Assembly: GCF_023824195.1 (NCBI RefSeq)
Contig: NZ_CP085449.1
Location: 1-64,000, forward strand
Reading direction: 5' to 3'
From: Priestia megaterium
GTDB lineage: Bacteria; Bacillota; Bacilli; Bacillales; Bacillaceae_H
Length of the DNA: 64,000 nucleotides
The position numbers were made by a program, and so were the translations under genes. Positions 52,250 to 59,789 of the stretch are shown here, piece after piece (the stretch's first letter is position 1; the number at the start of each line of letters is the position of its first letter). Below the pieces are notes generated by a model that was not told the origin of the DNA, made no database searches, and saw only the letters and a list, made by a program, of their open reading frames with translations.

Positions 52250-52675
52250 ATGTGGAACTACGAACATACTGTTTTTACTACTTCTACCCCTATATCTATT
52301 TGGAATTTGTATCAAGATATATCTAAATGGTCAAAGTAGGATGAAGAAATTATAGAAGCTCATTTAGAGGGACCCTTTACAACGGGGAGTATTGGAACTC
52401 TAACAGTTCTCAATCAAAAACCTAGTACCTTTACTCTTAAAGAAGTGAAAGAAAATCGAAGCTTTACAAATGTTATGGTAATAGACGAACTAAATATACA
52501 AATTGCTTTTTACCATTACATAAACAATACTGATTCCCAAACAAAGATTACTCATGGCGTTAGCATTTCAGGCCTTCATGCTAAGGAAATAGGAGATCAG
52601 ATAGGCCCCTTGTTAACGAAAAATATTCCCTGTTCTATGGATAGACTTGTGAAATTGGCAGGTGAAAAAGAATGA
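52250..52675 (+). pseudogene. SRPBCC-family gene with internal TAG
   Basis: ATG 52250 behind AGGAGGTC. Reads MWNYEHTVFTTSTPISIWNL, then YQDISKWSK, TAG (52337-52339), then DEEIIEAHLEGPFTTGSIGT and continues to 52675. In SRPBCC (START-like) proteins the motif is WPKWDPE, so TAG replaces Trp (TGG). The rest of the gene is intact and overlaps the EVE gene start. A single nonsense change or a sequencing error. Ligand-binding cytoplasmic protein if functional. Confidence 0.75.
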
Positions 52676-53121
52676 CTAAAATACGATATTGGATAGGTGT
52701 AGTATCTGAGGATCATGTAAGAATAGGAGAGGAAAATGGCTTTGCTCAACTATGTCATGGTAAAGCATATCCTTTAAAACGAATGAAAGCAGGAGATTGG
52801 CTCGTTTATTATTCACCAAAGACATCTTATAAAAATGGCTTACCTTTACAGTCTTTTACTGCTATTGGTAAGGTTAAATCGGGTGAGGTTTATCTTTACG
52901 AAATGAATCCAAACTTTATACCGAATAGAATAGATGTAGAATTTAAAGAATGCCAATATGCTAGTTATTTACAAATTAAGCCTTTATTAAATTTTGCCCG
53001 TATGACTCGAAATGTAGGTTTACTCTTTAGAAGGGGGCATTTCGAGATAGAACGGGAAGACTTTTTAATAATTGCTAAAGCTATGGGGGTAAAACTGCAT
53101 GAAATGGGTTTCCAAATTTAA
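52672..53121 (+). CDS. EVE-domain protein
   Basis: 149 residues. EVE/PUA-like fold: RYWIGVVSEDHVRIGEENGF, then MKAGDWLVYYSPKTSY, SFTAIGKVKSGEVYLYEMNP, LLFRRGHFEIEREDF. EVE domains recognise modified bases in nucleic acids and occur in defence systems and stand-alone stress proteins. It overlaps the SRPBCC gene by 4 bp and the MarR gene by 23 bp, so the three are one operon. Confidence 0.88.
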   Translation: MTKIRYWIGVVSEDHVRIGEENGFAQLCHGKAYPLKRMKAGDWLVYYSPKTSYKNGLPLQSFTAIGKVKSGEVYLYEMNPNFIPNRIDVEFKECQYASYLQIKPLLNFARMTRNVGLLFRRGHFEIEREDFLIIAKAMGVKLHEMGFQI

Positions 53122-53536
53122 TAATCCAGAAGATAGCTCAGGATTTCTATTATGGCAAGTAACACATGCATGGCAAAGACTTATAACAAAAGAACTGAGT
53201 AAGATAAATGTTACTCATTCACAATTTGTGTTACTAGCAGCATGTGATTTTCTACAGACTAAAGGAGAAAACGTGACTCAAAAAAAGCTTGCTGACTTTA
53301 CAAAGTTAAATATTATGATGATTTCTGATGTAGTACGTACTATTGAAACAAAAGGGCTTTTAGAGCGAAGTAAGAACCCCTTAGATAAGCGAGAAATTTT
53401 ATTATCTATAACTGCAGAAGGAAAAAATAAGGTTAAACAAGGGATTCCAATTGTAGAAAAAGTAGATGAACAGTTTTTTAATAATATTAAGGATAATCAG
53501 GAAAACTTTAATGAGATGTTACATTCTTTATTATAA
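53099..53536 (+). CDS. MarR-family regulator
   Basis: 145 residues from ATG 53099, overlapping the EVE gene. MarR winged helix: FLLWQVTHAWQRLITKELSK, VTHSQFVLLAACDFL, NVTQKKLADFTKLNIMMISD, RTIETKGLLERSKNPLDKRE. Probably represses its own SRPBCC-EVE-MarR operon, perhaps at the palindrome 52189-52236 (inference). Confidence 0.9.
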   Translation: MKWVSKFNNPEDSSGFLLWQVTHAWQRLITKELSKINVTHSQFVLLAACDFLQTKGENVTQKKLADFTKLNIMMISDVVRTIETKGLLERSKNPLDKREILLSITAEGKNKVKQGIPIVEKVDEQFFNNIKDNQENFNEMLHSLL

Positions 53537-53565
53537 CTAAGTTGGCTTCTAGAATAGCTCATACT

Positions 53566-53593
53566 ATTTCCTATAACACGTTTTATGTTAACT
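53566..53593 (+). repeat. dif-like site d18
   Basis: XerC-type half ATTTCCTATAA, centre CACGTT, XerD-type half TTATGTTAACT. Confidence 0.85.
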
Positions 53594-53639
53594 GGAAAGG
53601 AATAGTTAAACATATACTTTAACACCGGTGTATATAGGG

Positions 53640-53740
53640 GTGTTAAGTATAGGCGTACCTTTTTATAAGGGCCAAATATATGTTGAAGGTTATAAAAAGT
53701 GGCAGCTTAGTATGAGAAGTTGCCACTTTTTATTTTACAT
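53640..53740. repeat. Inter-unit hairpin remnant and terminator
   Basis: A weak relative of the C elements (GTATAGGCGTACCTTTTTAT ... GGTTATAAAAAGTGGCAGC) is followed by a strong hairpin AAAAAGTGGCAGCTT / AAGTTGCCACTTTTTATTT. Here it lies downstream, not upstream, of its dif-like site. Confidence 0.5.
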
Positions 53741-53812
53741 GATCAGTAACCTTATTTGTGATACAAGAATCTAAAAAAGAATCCTTAATTTCTGCTTTCA
53801 TATTCCATGATT

Positions 53813-54214
53813 TTAATACTTCTGTTTCAAATCTTTGTATATCTTTAAAGCTTGTTCATATGTATCGTTGTTCGAAGCAATTTGATAATTTTTTGTACTA
53901 TCATCTGTATGAAAAATTCCCTTATCATCTATCATTAAAGTTCCCGAAATTTTATCATGATAGACAAATATTATTGATATTGCCTTATCATAATTCAGTT
54001 GTTGGTTGGTTTGTCCTATGTATTGAAGTTGATTATAAGAATTAACAAGTGATTGAACGCTTTCTTGCTCAACTTTATTATATCCCTCATATAAACTTTG
54101 CCCTAAACCGATATCAACGTAATCTGCTTTGATTCCCTTTACAGAGTTATTACTGCATCCATTTATAATAAGGACTATTATTACAATGCTAAGAATAAAT
54201 AATGATCTTTTCAC
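53813..54214 (-). CDS. Small lipoprotein A
   Basis: 133 residues. Signal FILSIVIIVLIINGCS with lipobox INGC at about residue 20. Then a soluble domain of unknown type (KADYVDIGLGQSLYEGYNKV, KISGTLMIDDKGIFHTDD). AAGGGATTAAAA precedes ATG 54214. The only gene between d18 and d19. Confidence 0.65.
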   Translation of the reverse strand: MKRSLFILSIVIIVLIINGCSNNSVKGIKADYVDIGLGQSLYEGYNKVEQESVQSLVNSYNQLQYIGQTNQQLNYDKAISIIFVYHDKISGTLMIDDKGIFHTDDSTKNYQIASNNDTYEQALKIYKDLKQKY

Positions 54215-54386
54215 AATTTTAATCCCTTCAAATTATTAATGTTATTACTTTTTAAGCTTTAATAAACACGTCACTATCTTTTTTACTTAGACCTATATAT
54301 TTAAAATACCTCCTAGAATTTTTTTGTATTATTAATGGTAACATTTATTTTTTAATTTAAATTACTAAAGTGTAAAACTAATTCAA

Positions 54387-54414
54387 ACTTCCCAGAGCGC
54401 ACATTATGGTAAAT
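54387..54414 (+). repeat. dif-like site d19
   Basis: XerC-type half ACTTCCCAGAG, centre CGCACA, XerD-type half TTATGGTAAAT. Confidence 0.75.
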
Positions 54415-54532
54415 AAGAATGTATATATTATTCGCTTAAAAACAAAGATTTCATTTTAATTTTTTCTATTTTATGAAATAATTGTATGGTTCGTTTGAAA
54501 TATGACAATCAGATTTATAAGGAGAAGAAAAA

Positions 54533-55087
54533 ATGAAATCAGTAAAAAATATTGTATTTTTTGTGCTGTTGTTATTTATTATTTCAGCTTGTTCTAATTC
54601 AAAAGATATAAAGCTTTCAAAAGCAGACGCTATAATAACTAATAACAAAGACCTTGTAGGAGAAACTGTTAGAACCATAGGAGAAGGTAAGAGTCAAACA
54701 ACTGTGGACACGGCGTTATACTATACGTTTGTAGTAAAGAACAATTCTAATAAATCTATATCTAATGAAGACTTGAACCAGATAAAACTAAAAATAAAAC
54801 CTAATCAAGAATTACTATCAGTTGTAGAAGATACAGTAGGATCTAACATTTATAATGTTAACAAGAGCAAAATAGGATGGGGCCAAGGAATAGAGGAGAT
54901 TCCAGCTCATGGTACTGGAAAGTTTACTATTTATTATAACTTAAGTACAGATAAACAGGGGAATAAACTACCTTCTATACCTACTAAAGAGGAGTTAAAA
55001 AGAATAAAGGAAAATGCTTTAAAATCTACACTTATTGTCTCAGAAAATGGAGAAGAGATTGCTCACTTCAATTTAAATAAAAATTAG
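54533..55087 (+). CDS. Small lipoprotein B
   Basis: 184 residues behind ATAAGGAGAAG. Lipobox IISACSN at residue 19. A beta-rich extracellular domain follows (ALYYTFVVKNNSNKSISNED, GTGKFTIYYNLSTDKQGN). Possibly an immunoglobulin-like fold; family not recognised. Single gene between d19 and d20. A perfect terminator follows. Confidence 0.7.
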   Translation: MKSVKNIVFFVLLLFIISACSNSKDIKLSKADAIITNNKDLVGETVRTIGEGKSQTTVDTALYYTFVVKNNSNKSISNEDLNQIKLKIKPNQELLSVVEDTVGSNIYNVNKSKIGWGQGIEEIPAHGTGKFTIYYNLSTDKQGNKLPSIPTKEELKRIKENALKSTLIVSENGEEIAHFNLNKN

Positions 55088-55110
55088 TATGTAATTTAGA
55101 GATACATAGA

Positions 55111-55156
55111 GTAATTAAAGAGAAGACCATTTAAATGGTCTTCTCTTTAATTACTA
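55111..55156 (+). terminator. Long perfect palindrome/terminator
   Basis: GTAATTAAAGAGAAGACC ... GGTCTTCTCTTTAATTAC around ATTTAAAT: arms of about 20 bp with no mismatch. Ends the lipoprotein B transcript. Confidence 0.8.
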
Positions 55157-55309
55157 CAGATAAGCTTTATTATCCTAATCAAGGATGCATAGAGTATATT
55201 ACTTGAACCTAACTAACTTTAGATTTTTCATTCATAGATTCCATCCTCTAGAAAAGATTAAAAATGTTATTGTTTTATTAGAGCAGATATACTTATTACA
55301 ACTTTGTTT

Positions 55310-55337
55310 ATTTCCGACAATCTTAATTATGGTAATT
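55310..55337 (+). repeat. dif-like site d20
   Basis: XerC-type half ATTTCCGACAA, centre TCTTAA, XerD-type half TTATGGTAATT. Confidence 0.72.
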
Positions 55338-55343
55338 ATAAAA

Positions 55344-55372
55344 AATAATACCTTGTATTAAAAGGTATTATT
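55344..55372. promoter_or_regulatory. PadR-type operator 2
   Basis: Dyad AATAATACCTT-GTATTA-AAAGGTATTATT only 7 bp after d20, matching the dyad before the first PadR gene. Confidence 0.7.
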
Positions 55373-55400
55373 TTTTATAATCAACTAAGAGGTGGAAGAT

Positions 55401-55739
55401 TTGGAAATTAGTAGAGAGATCTTAAAGGGTCATATTGATACGTTGATTTTGTCGTTACTTTATCAAAGGGATATGTACGGTTATGAATTGGCTAAGATTG
55501 TTCGAGAAAAAAGTGATGAACAATTTGAACTGAAAGAAGGAACTCTTTATTTGTCTTTAAAGAGATTAGAAAAGAATAATTGGATTTCTTCTTACTGGGG
55601 TAGTGAGCAAGGTCCTGGCGGAAGAAGAAAGTATTATAAGCTTACCTCCTTAGGTAAGCAAGGTTTTGAAGATAAGCGTTTAGAATGGCAATTTATAAAG
55701 AAAATGATGGATTCATTTTTATGGGGAGGAACTAAGTGA
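55401..55739 (+). CDS. PadR-family transcriptional regulator 2
   Basis: 112 residues from TTG 55401. This start mirrors the ATG of the paralogue and has AGAGG 8 bp upstream. Winged helix as in copy 1 (LKGHIDTLILSLLYQRDMYG, YELAKIV, KEGTLYLSLKRLEKNNWISS). Ends in GGTK and overlaps the HAAS gene by 4 bp. Likely represses itself at the dyad 55344-55372. Confidence 0.9.
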   Translation: MEISREILKGHIDTLILSLLYQRDMYGYELAKIVREKSDEQFELKEGTLYLSLKRLEKNNWISSYWGSEQGPGGRRKYYKLTSLGKQGFEDKRLEWQFIKKMMDSFLWGGTK

Positions 55740-56578
55740 AGAGAATAGAAGCATTTGTGGATTCTATGTATCTAAATGTAGACGGAGATAAACAAGAAAT
55801 CGACGAATTAAAAGCAGAAATGAAAAATCATTTGTTTGAATCAGTTCAGGAGTTAAAAGAAGCAGGAAAAACAGAACAACAAGCTATTACAATTGCGATT
55901 CAACGGTTTGGTGAAGAAAAAGAAATGCGCGCTGTTATTGGACAATTGTTTGAGATACAAAAAATATTTGCAAAGCGTGTGCTTTACATAGCAATAGTTT
56001 GTTTAATATTAACAATATCAATGGGTAGTTTTCTTTGGGAAATTGACGATTCAACTGCTCAAGGATTATCTGAAACAAGTACATTAATATCTAAGGAATT
56101 AGAAAATAAAGACGTTATGACCTTCAGTATGAAAAGGAAAATTGAAACTTTAGTAGAGGATACGAATTATATATCTGAAGTCACTATCTATAATTCAAAA
56201 GATATAAGAAGTGTTAGCCAAAATTCTGGGGAATATCATTGGAAATCACAGAATCCAGATTTTCAATATCAAAGAACGATTTGGGCTCCAAAATGGCTAG
56301 GTGTGGATTCTTCCACGTCTGGAAATGGAAATGAACAATGGTTTGTACTAATAGAGAGTAGAAGTTTTGATCAATTACAGGTAATTGTAATATTTATGGG
56401 TGGAGCTATTTACTGGACACTGTTCACTATTTGGGCAATTATTAATGCTCACCATCAAAAACCGTTACGAATTAAATGGATTTTTATATTTGTAGGCCTT
56501 AATGTTTTAGGTTATTTACTTTATTATTTTACAGGAATACGGAGCGTTTCTTCTAAAGAGCATGAGGATTTATATTAA
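55736..56578 (+). CDS. HAAS-domain membrane protein 2
   Basis: 280 residues starting GTGAAGAG (overlap with PadR). HAAS domain (EIDELKAEMKNHLFESVQEL, QQAITIAIQRFGEEKEM), transmembrane VLYIAIVCLILTISMGSF, an extracellular part with Trp-rich strands, then two more segments (VIVIFMGGAIYWTLFTIWAI; WIFIFVGLNVLGYLLYYF). Diverged from copy 1 outside the HAAS domain, so the two PadR-HAAS pairs may sense different signals. Confidence 0.8.
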   Translation: MKRIEAFVDSMYLNVDGDKQEIDELKAEMKNHLFESVQELKEAGKTEQQAITIAIQRFGEEKEMRAVIGQLFEIQKIFAKRVLYIAIVCLILTISMGSFLWEIDDSTAQGLSETSTLISKELENKDVMTFSMKRKIETLVEDTNYISEVTIYNSKDIRSVSQNSGEYHWKSQNPDFQYQRTIWAPKWLGVDSSTSGNGNEQWFVLIESRSFDQLQVIVIFMGGAIYWTLFTIWAIINAHHQKPLRIKWIFIFVGLNVLGYLLYYFTGIRSVSSKEHEDLY

Positions 56579-56684
56579 GATTCTGTAGCCTCTACCTCAA
56601 AGCTAATATATACACTTATAAACTAATATGGTAAAATTACTCATATTTTGTCGTTAGGAACTTAAATTTTGTTGGAGGTTACAA

Positions 56685-57083
56685 ATGAGTTACGGCGTTT
56701 CAGTATTTTTTATATTAGTGCTTATGTGTATTATTGCAAGTCAGTCTTACTTACCAAAATGGTTAAAGTGGTTAGTTGGTGTCTACTATTCTTTAGGAAT
56801 ATTACTTTTTAGTTATCTTCAAACTCCTTTAGCCGATAAATGGTATGTACATACTCCTGTTCCAGACGAGTATTGGGATGCAAATTCAAGATTAACAGAT
56901 CTATTTGCTGCTGTGTTCTTTATACCCGTCTGCATACTTTTTTTCATACTATATTATAACTGGTTCAAAAAACTAAAAAAGCCCCTACATCGTGTGTATT
57001 TGGGAATTAGTGTGGTTCCTGTTTTACTTATAGGTTTTGTATGTTTCTTTATGTTTGAATTCTTGTATGGGTATAGGCCTTAA
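56685..57083 (+). CDS. Four-helix membrane protein
   Basis: 132 residues behind TTGGAGGTTAC. Segments VFFILVLMCIIASQSYL, WLVGVYYSLGILLFSYL, LFAAVFFIPVCILFFILYY and LGISVVPVLLIGFVCFFMFE. Follows the PadR-HAAS pair in the same unit (d20-d21) and may belong to that sensory module. Family not recognised. A terminator lies at 57124-57162. Confidence 0.65.
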   Translation: MSYGVSVFFILVLMCIIASQSYLPKWLKWLVGVYYSLGILLFSYLQTPLADKWYVHTPVPDEYWDANSRLTDLFAAVFFIPVCILFFILYYNWFKKLKKPLHRVYLGISVVPVLLIGFVCFFMFEFLYGYRP

Positions 57084-57722
57084 AATCATATTACATTTTA
57101 CAACTCCAGAACTAAGCATACAAAAAATAAACCTTTGCTAATATAAGCAAAGGTTTTTCAAATTTATTGGAATAGGGGGAGTACGTTATTAGTCTGGCCA
57201 GATTTGTAGATTCATATACATATACCTTTAAAAACAAATGTTGTCATTAACTATATTTATAGAAAATAACCTCGACTCCGTTTTATCATTCGTTAAGTAA
57301 ATACTAAATTACTTCATTTATTATTAATGTTTTAACATTTACACTAAGTGACGACAAATATATTGTTTTTCTACAAGATAAGTAAATGATAAAACTATTT
57401 TTAATAAAATATGTTTGATTTTATTTAATGATATAGTGGAAAGTAAAACTAAACATAATCCATTTTATATAAACTGCATATTATATACAGCTTAAAAAAA
57501 GAAAAACCTACTGACCCAGTAGGTTTTTCTATATGCAATGAAGATGAAAGAATAGCACGTACTCAAGAGAATATACTCTGACCTTTATAAGGTAGCAAAC
57601 TATTCCCTCAATAGATGTGGGAAAATTCACAACTTTAAAGCCTGAAGAGTGTTACGATGTATTTGACCTTTCTAACAAAAGATCACTTTTACCCTTGCTC
57701 TTGGTGTTATTTTTAAAAATAA
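57084..57722. other. Non-coding stretch with d21
   Basis: No gene. Terminator 57124-57162 (AAACCTTTGCT/AGCAAAGGTTTTT), dif-like site d21, terminator 57494-57533 (AGAAAAACCTACTG/CAGTAGGTTTTTCT). Confidence 0.6.
57448..57475 (+). repeat. dif-like site d21 (degenerate)
   Basis: XerC-type half ACTAAACATAA, centre TCCATT, XerD-type half TTATATAAACT. Both halves deviate. The tail (GCATATTATATACAGCTTAA) and the following terminator match other plus-strand copies. Confidence 0.55.
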
Positions 57723-59033
57723 TTAAAACTTTTTATTTACTAACGTTGGAATAAACACACGGAAAGTTGTTCCAACCTCTTTTTTACTTGTTAACTCAAT
57801 ATATCCATCGTATTTTTCTAATTTTCGTTTAACTGTATATAATCCAATTCCTTGATGATTCAACTTAGTTGAATAACCTGGGACAAATACCTTGTCTAAA
57901 TTATCTCCTTTTATGTAAGAGTTTTGATTGTTAACCTCTATTACAAAAAAAGATTTTAATAAATGATCTATCTTTAAACTTACATATTTATCTTCCTTCT
58001 TTGAAGCCAACTCTGCCTCAAAAGCATTATCTACAATATTTCCAACAATTTGTATTAATTCATGAGATAATATTTTAACACAAGGAATGTCTTCTGCTGT
58101 ATCAATAAAAAAGTTAATATTATATAATTTAGCTACCTCTATTTTGGCTTGTAACAGTGTAGATAATGCCGTATGCTTTAACCTCAATAAATTATCTGTT
58201 AAACAAATATCTTGAAATAAATTTTTTATATACTGATTTAATTCATTGTATTGCTTATGCTCTGATAATCCATATATAACCTGAAGTTGATTATAATAAT
58301 CATGTCTATGGCTTTTAACAGAGGCGCTTAAATCTTGTAAGTTACTGAGGTATACATCCTCAGACATAAGGTACATCTGTTGCTCTGATTTTTCACAAAA
58401 TTTAACTACCACACGTATTAAATTGCACATTATTAAAATTGTAGCAAATACAATTATGTATGTTAATGCGCGTCTCCCTTCACCATTTCCAATGTCGACC
58501 AATACAGCTAATAATACCACAAAAATTTGAGCAAGAATTGACGTGATAATCGTTATAATAAAATTGCTATTAAGATTATTTCTATCTAATACTTTCTTCA
58601 AAGAAATGTCTTTCTTTGAAAGCACAATAATTCCTATAATGATAGTTACATATAAAAAGATAGCGATATAAATCTGAAGTGGCAATTTCATTTTTACAAA
58701 ATTTATATACTGTGCATTTAAAATTATAAGTACAATTATACTCTCTAGTGTTGTTTGCAGAACTGCACGAAGCAAGGATATAAGTATACTAAACTGTAAA
58801 CTAAGCTTAAATATATACATAACAATTATTATATGCATGAATATATTAACTAATAGCTTTATATCTGTATTAATATCCCAGTTAAAAGTATACGATGTGC
58901 ATAATGAATAGATGGCGCTGAACATTATTACTTTTCTTATATTTTTAACTAAGTTACCAAACAATAATTTAACTAAAAATGATAATAAAGTAATATTTTC
59001 AATAAAGGTAAGAGCATAAGCTATTAAGTGCAT
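57723..59033 (-). CDS. agrC: AgrC-like sensor histidine kinase
   Basis: 436 residues. Six to seven N-terminal membrane helices (to about residue 215), then a cytoplasmic kinase of the AgrC/GHKL type: phospho-acceptor His in SVKSHRHDYYNQLQVIYGL, N box ELIQIVGNIVDNAFEAELAS, G box HQGIGLYTVKRKLEKYDG. Receptor for the cyclic peptide made from the gene just upstream. No response regulator follows; the 3' side is empty. The nearest LytTR regulator in the window is at 1-759. Confidence 0.88.
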   Translation of the reverse strand: MHLIAYALTFIENITLLSFLVKLLFGNLVKNIRKVIMFSAIYSLCTSYTFNWDINTDIKLLVNIFMHIIIVMYIFKLSLQFSILISLLRAVLQTTLESIIVLIILNAQYINFVKMKLPLQIYIAIFLYVTIIIGIIVLSKKDISLKKVLDRNNLNSNFIITIITSILAQIFVVLLAVLVDIGNGEGRRALTYIIVFATILIMCNLIRVVVKFCEKSEQQMYLMSEDVYLSNLQDLSASVKSHRHDYYNQLQVIYGLSEHKQYNELNQYIKNLFQDICLTDNLLRLKHTALSTLLQAKIEVAKLYNINFFIDTAEDIPCVKILSHELIQIVGNIVDNAFEAELASKKEDKYVSLKIDHLLKSFFVIEVNNQNSYIKGDNLDKVFVPGYSTKLNHQGIGLYTVKRKLEKYDGYIELTSKKEVGTTFRVFIPTLVNKKF

Positions 59034-59042
59034 ATTCTAATC

Positions 59043-59165
59043 TTACTTACGCTTCAAAGATTTTGGAATTTGAATCTCATGGATTAGATAGAAGCTAGCT
59101 GTTGATATTTCTGTATGAGCTATTTTTACAAAGAAACTTGCAAATAATCTTTTAATTTTTTTCAT
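59043..59165 (-). CDS. agrD: AgrD-like autoinducer peptide precursor
   Basis: 40 residues: MKKIKRLFASFFVKIAHTEI, STASFYLIHE, IQIPKSLKRK. Layout as in AgrD: amphipathic basic leader, a short core, then an acidic/Pro tail (HEIQIPKSL, like DEPEVPKEL). The usual ring-forming Cys is replaced by Ser, probably the Ser of SFYLI, predicting a five-residue lactone rather than a thiolactone, as known for Enterococcus FsrD. Overlaps agrB by 14 bp and precedes agrC. Ring boundaries are inferred. Confidence 0.82.
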   Translation of the reverse strand: MKKIKRLFASFFVKIAHTEISTASFYLIHEIQIPKSLKRK

Positions 59166-59730
59166 TTTTTGTCCCTCTTTTTCTCTTTAATAAAGTAAGT
59201 GACTGGGAAACTATCCCCAATTGGATAGCTGTAGCATATGAAGGGCTTAAACCCAAAATATACTGAACGAATATATACATTATAATTATAAAAGTAATTG
59301 ATAAATATTTTAGTAGCGATCTATGATTGTAGGATACTCTATCAGGATTAATTGAAGTTCCGAAAACCAACAATATAAAAATACTAATTATAAAACAAAA
59401 AAACATGCTTATTTTTAAGTATGCTATGTTTACTTGCCCCATTATTTGGGAAGCTAATGCTATACTTGTCAGCAGGGACATAGAGTTTATATAACAGTAA
59501 AAAAATCTAGAAAAGTGAAACCCTCCGGAGAGCAATCTTAGAGAAGAAAACGAAACTAAAACTATTAGGATAAGGATCAAATCATTTATTAAAAAGCCTA
59601 TTAATAAAATTGTAACTAATTTAATCAATGATCTAATTGTAATTTCCACTCCATAGGCTATTACCTCTGATTCATAATTTGATTCCTTAACCAATTTGTT
59701 ACTTATTTTTAGGGAAAGGTCGTGAATCAT
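59152..59730 (-). CDS. agrB: AgrB-like peptide-processing membrane protease
   Basis: 192 residues with about five to six membrane segments. The catalytic pair is visible in LLSGGFHFSRFFYCYINS: His in GGFH and Cys seven residues later, the AgrB spacing (H77/C84 in S. aureus). It cuts the AgrD tail and closes the ring. AAGGAGAT precedes ATG 59730. First gene of the agrBDC operon. Confidence 0.92.
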   Translation of the reverse strand: MIHDLSLKISNKLVKESNYESEVIAYGVEITIRSLIKLVTILLIGFLINDLILILIVLVSFSSLRLLSGGFHFSRFFYCYINSMSLLTSIALASQIMGQVNIAYLKISMFFCFIISIFILLVFGTSINPDRVSYNHRSLLKYLSITFIIIMYIFVQYILGLSPSYATAIQLGIVSQSLTLLKRKRGTKNEKN

Positions 59731-59789
59731 TTCTTATCTCCTTTGTATTTCTTACTAAACGTCGTATTTAAGTAAGGCTTTTAAATTGT

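Noticed and set aside
8712..57475. Integron attC array as an explanation for the inter-unit repeats
   Set aside because: No GTTRRRY core, no long attC dyad and no integrase. The XerC-centre-XerD layout fits much better.
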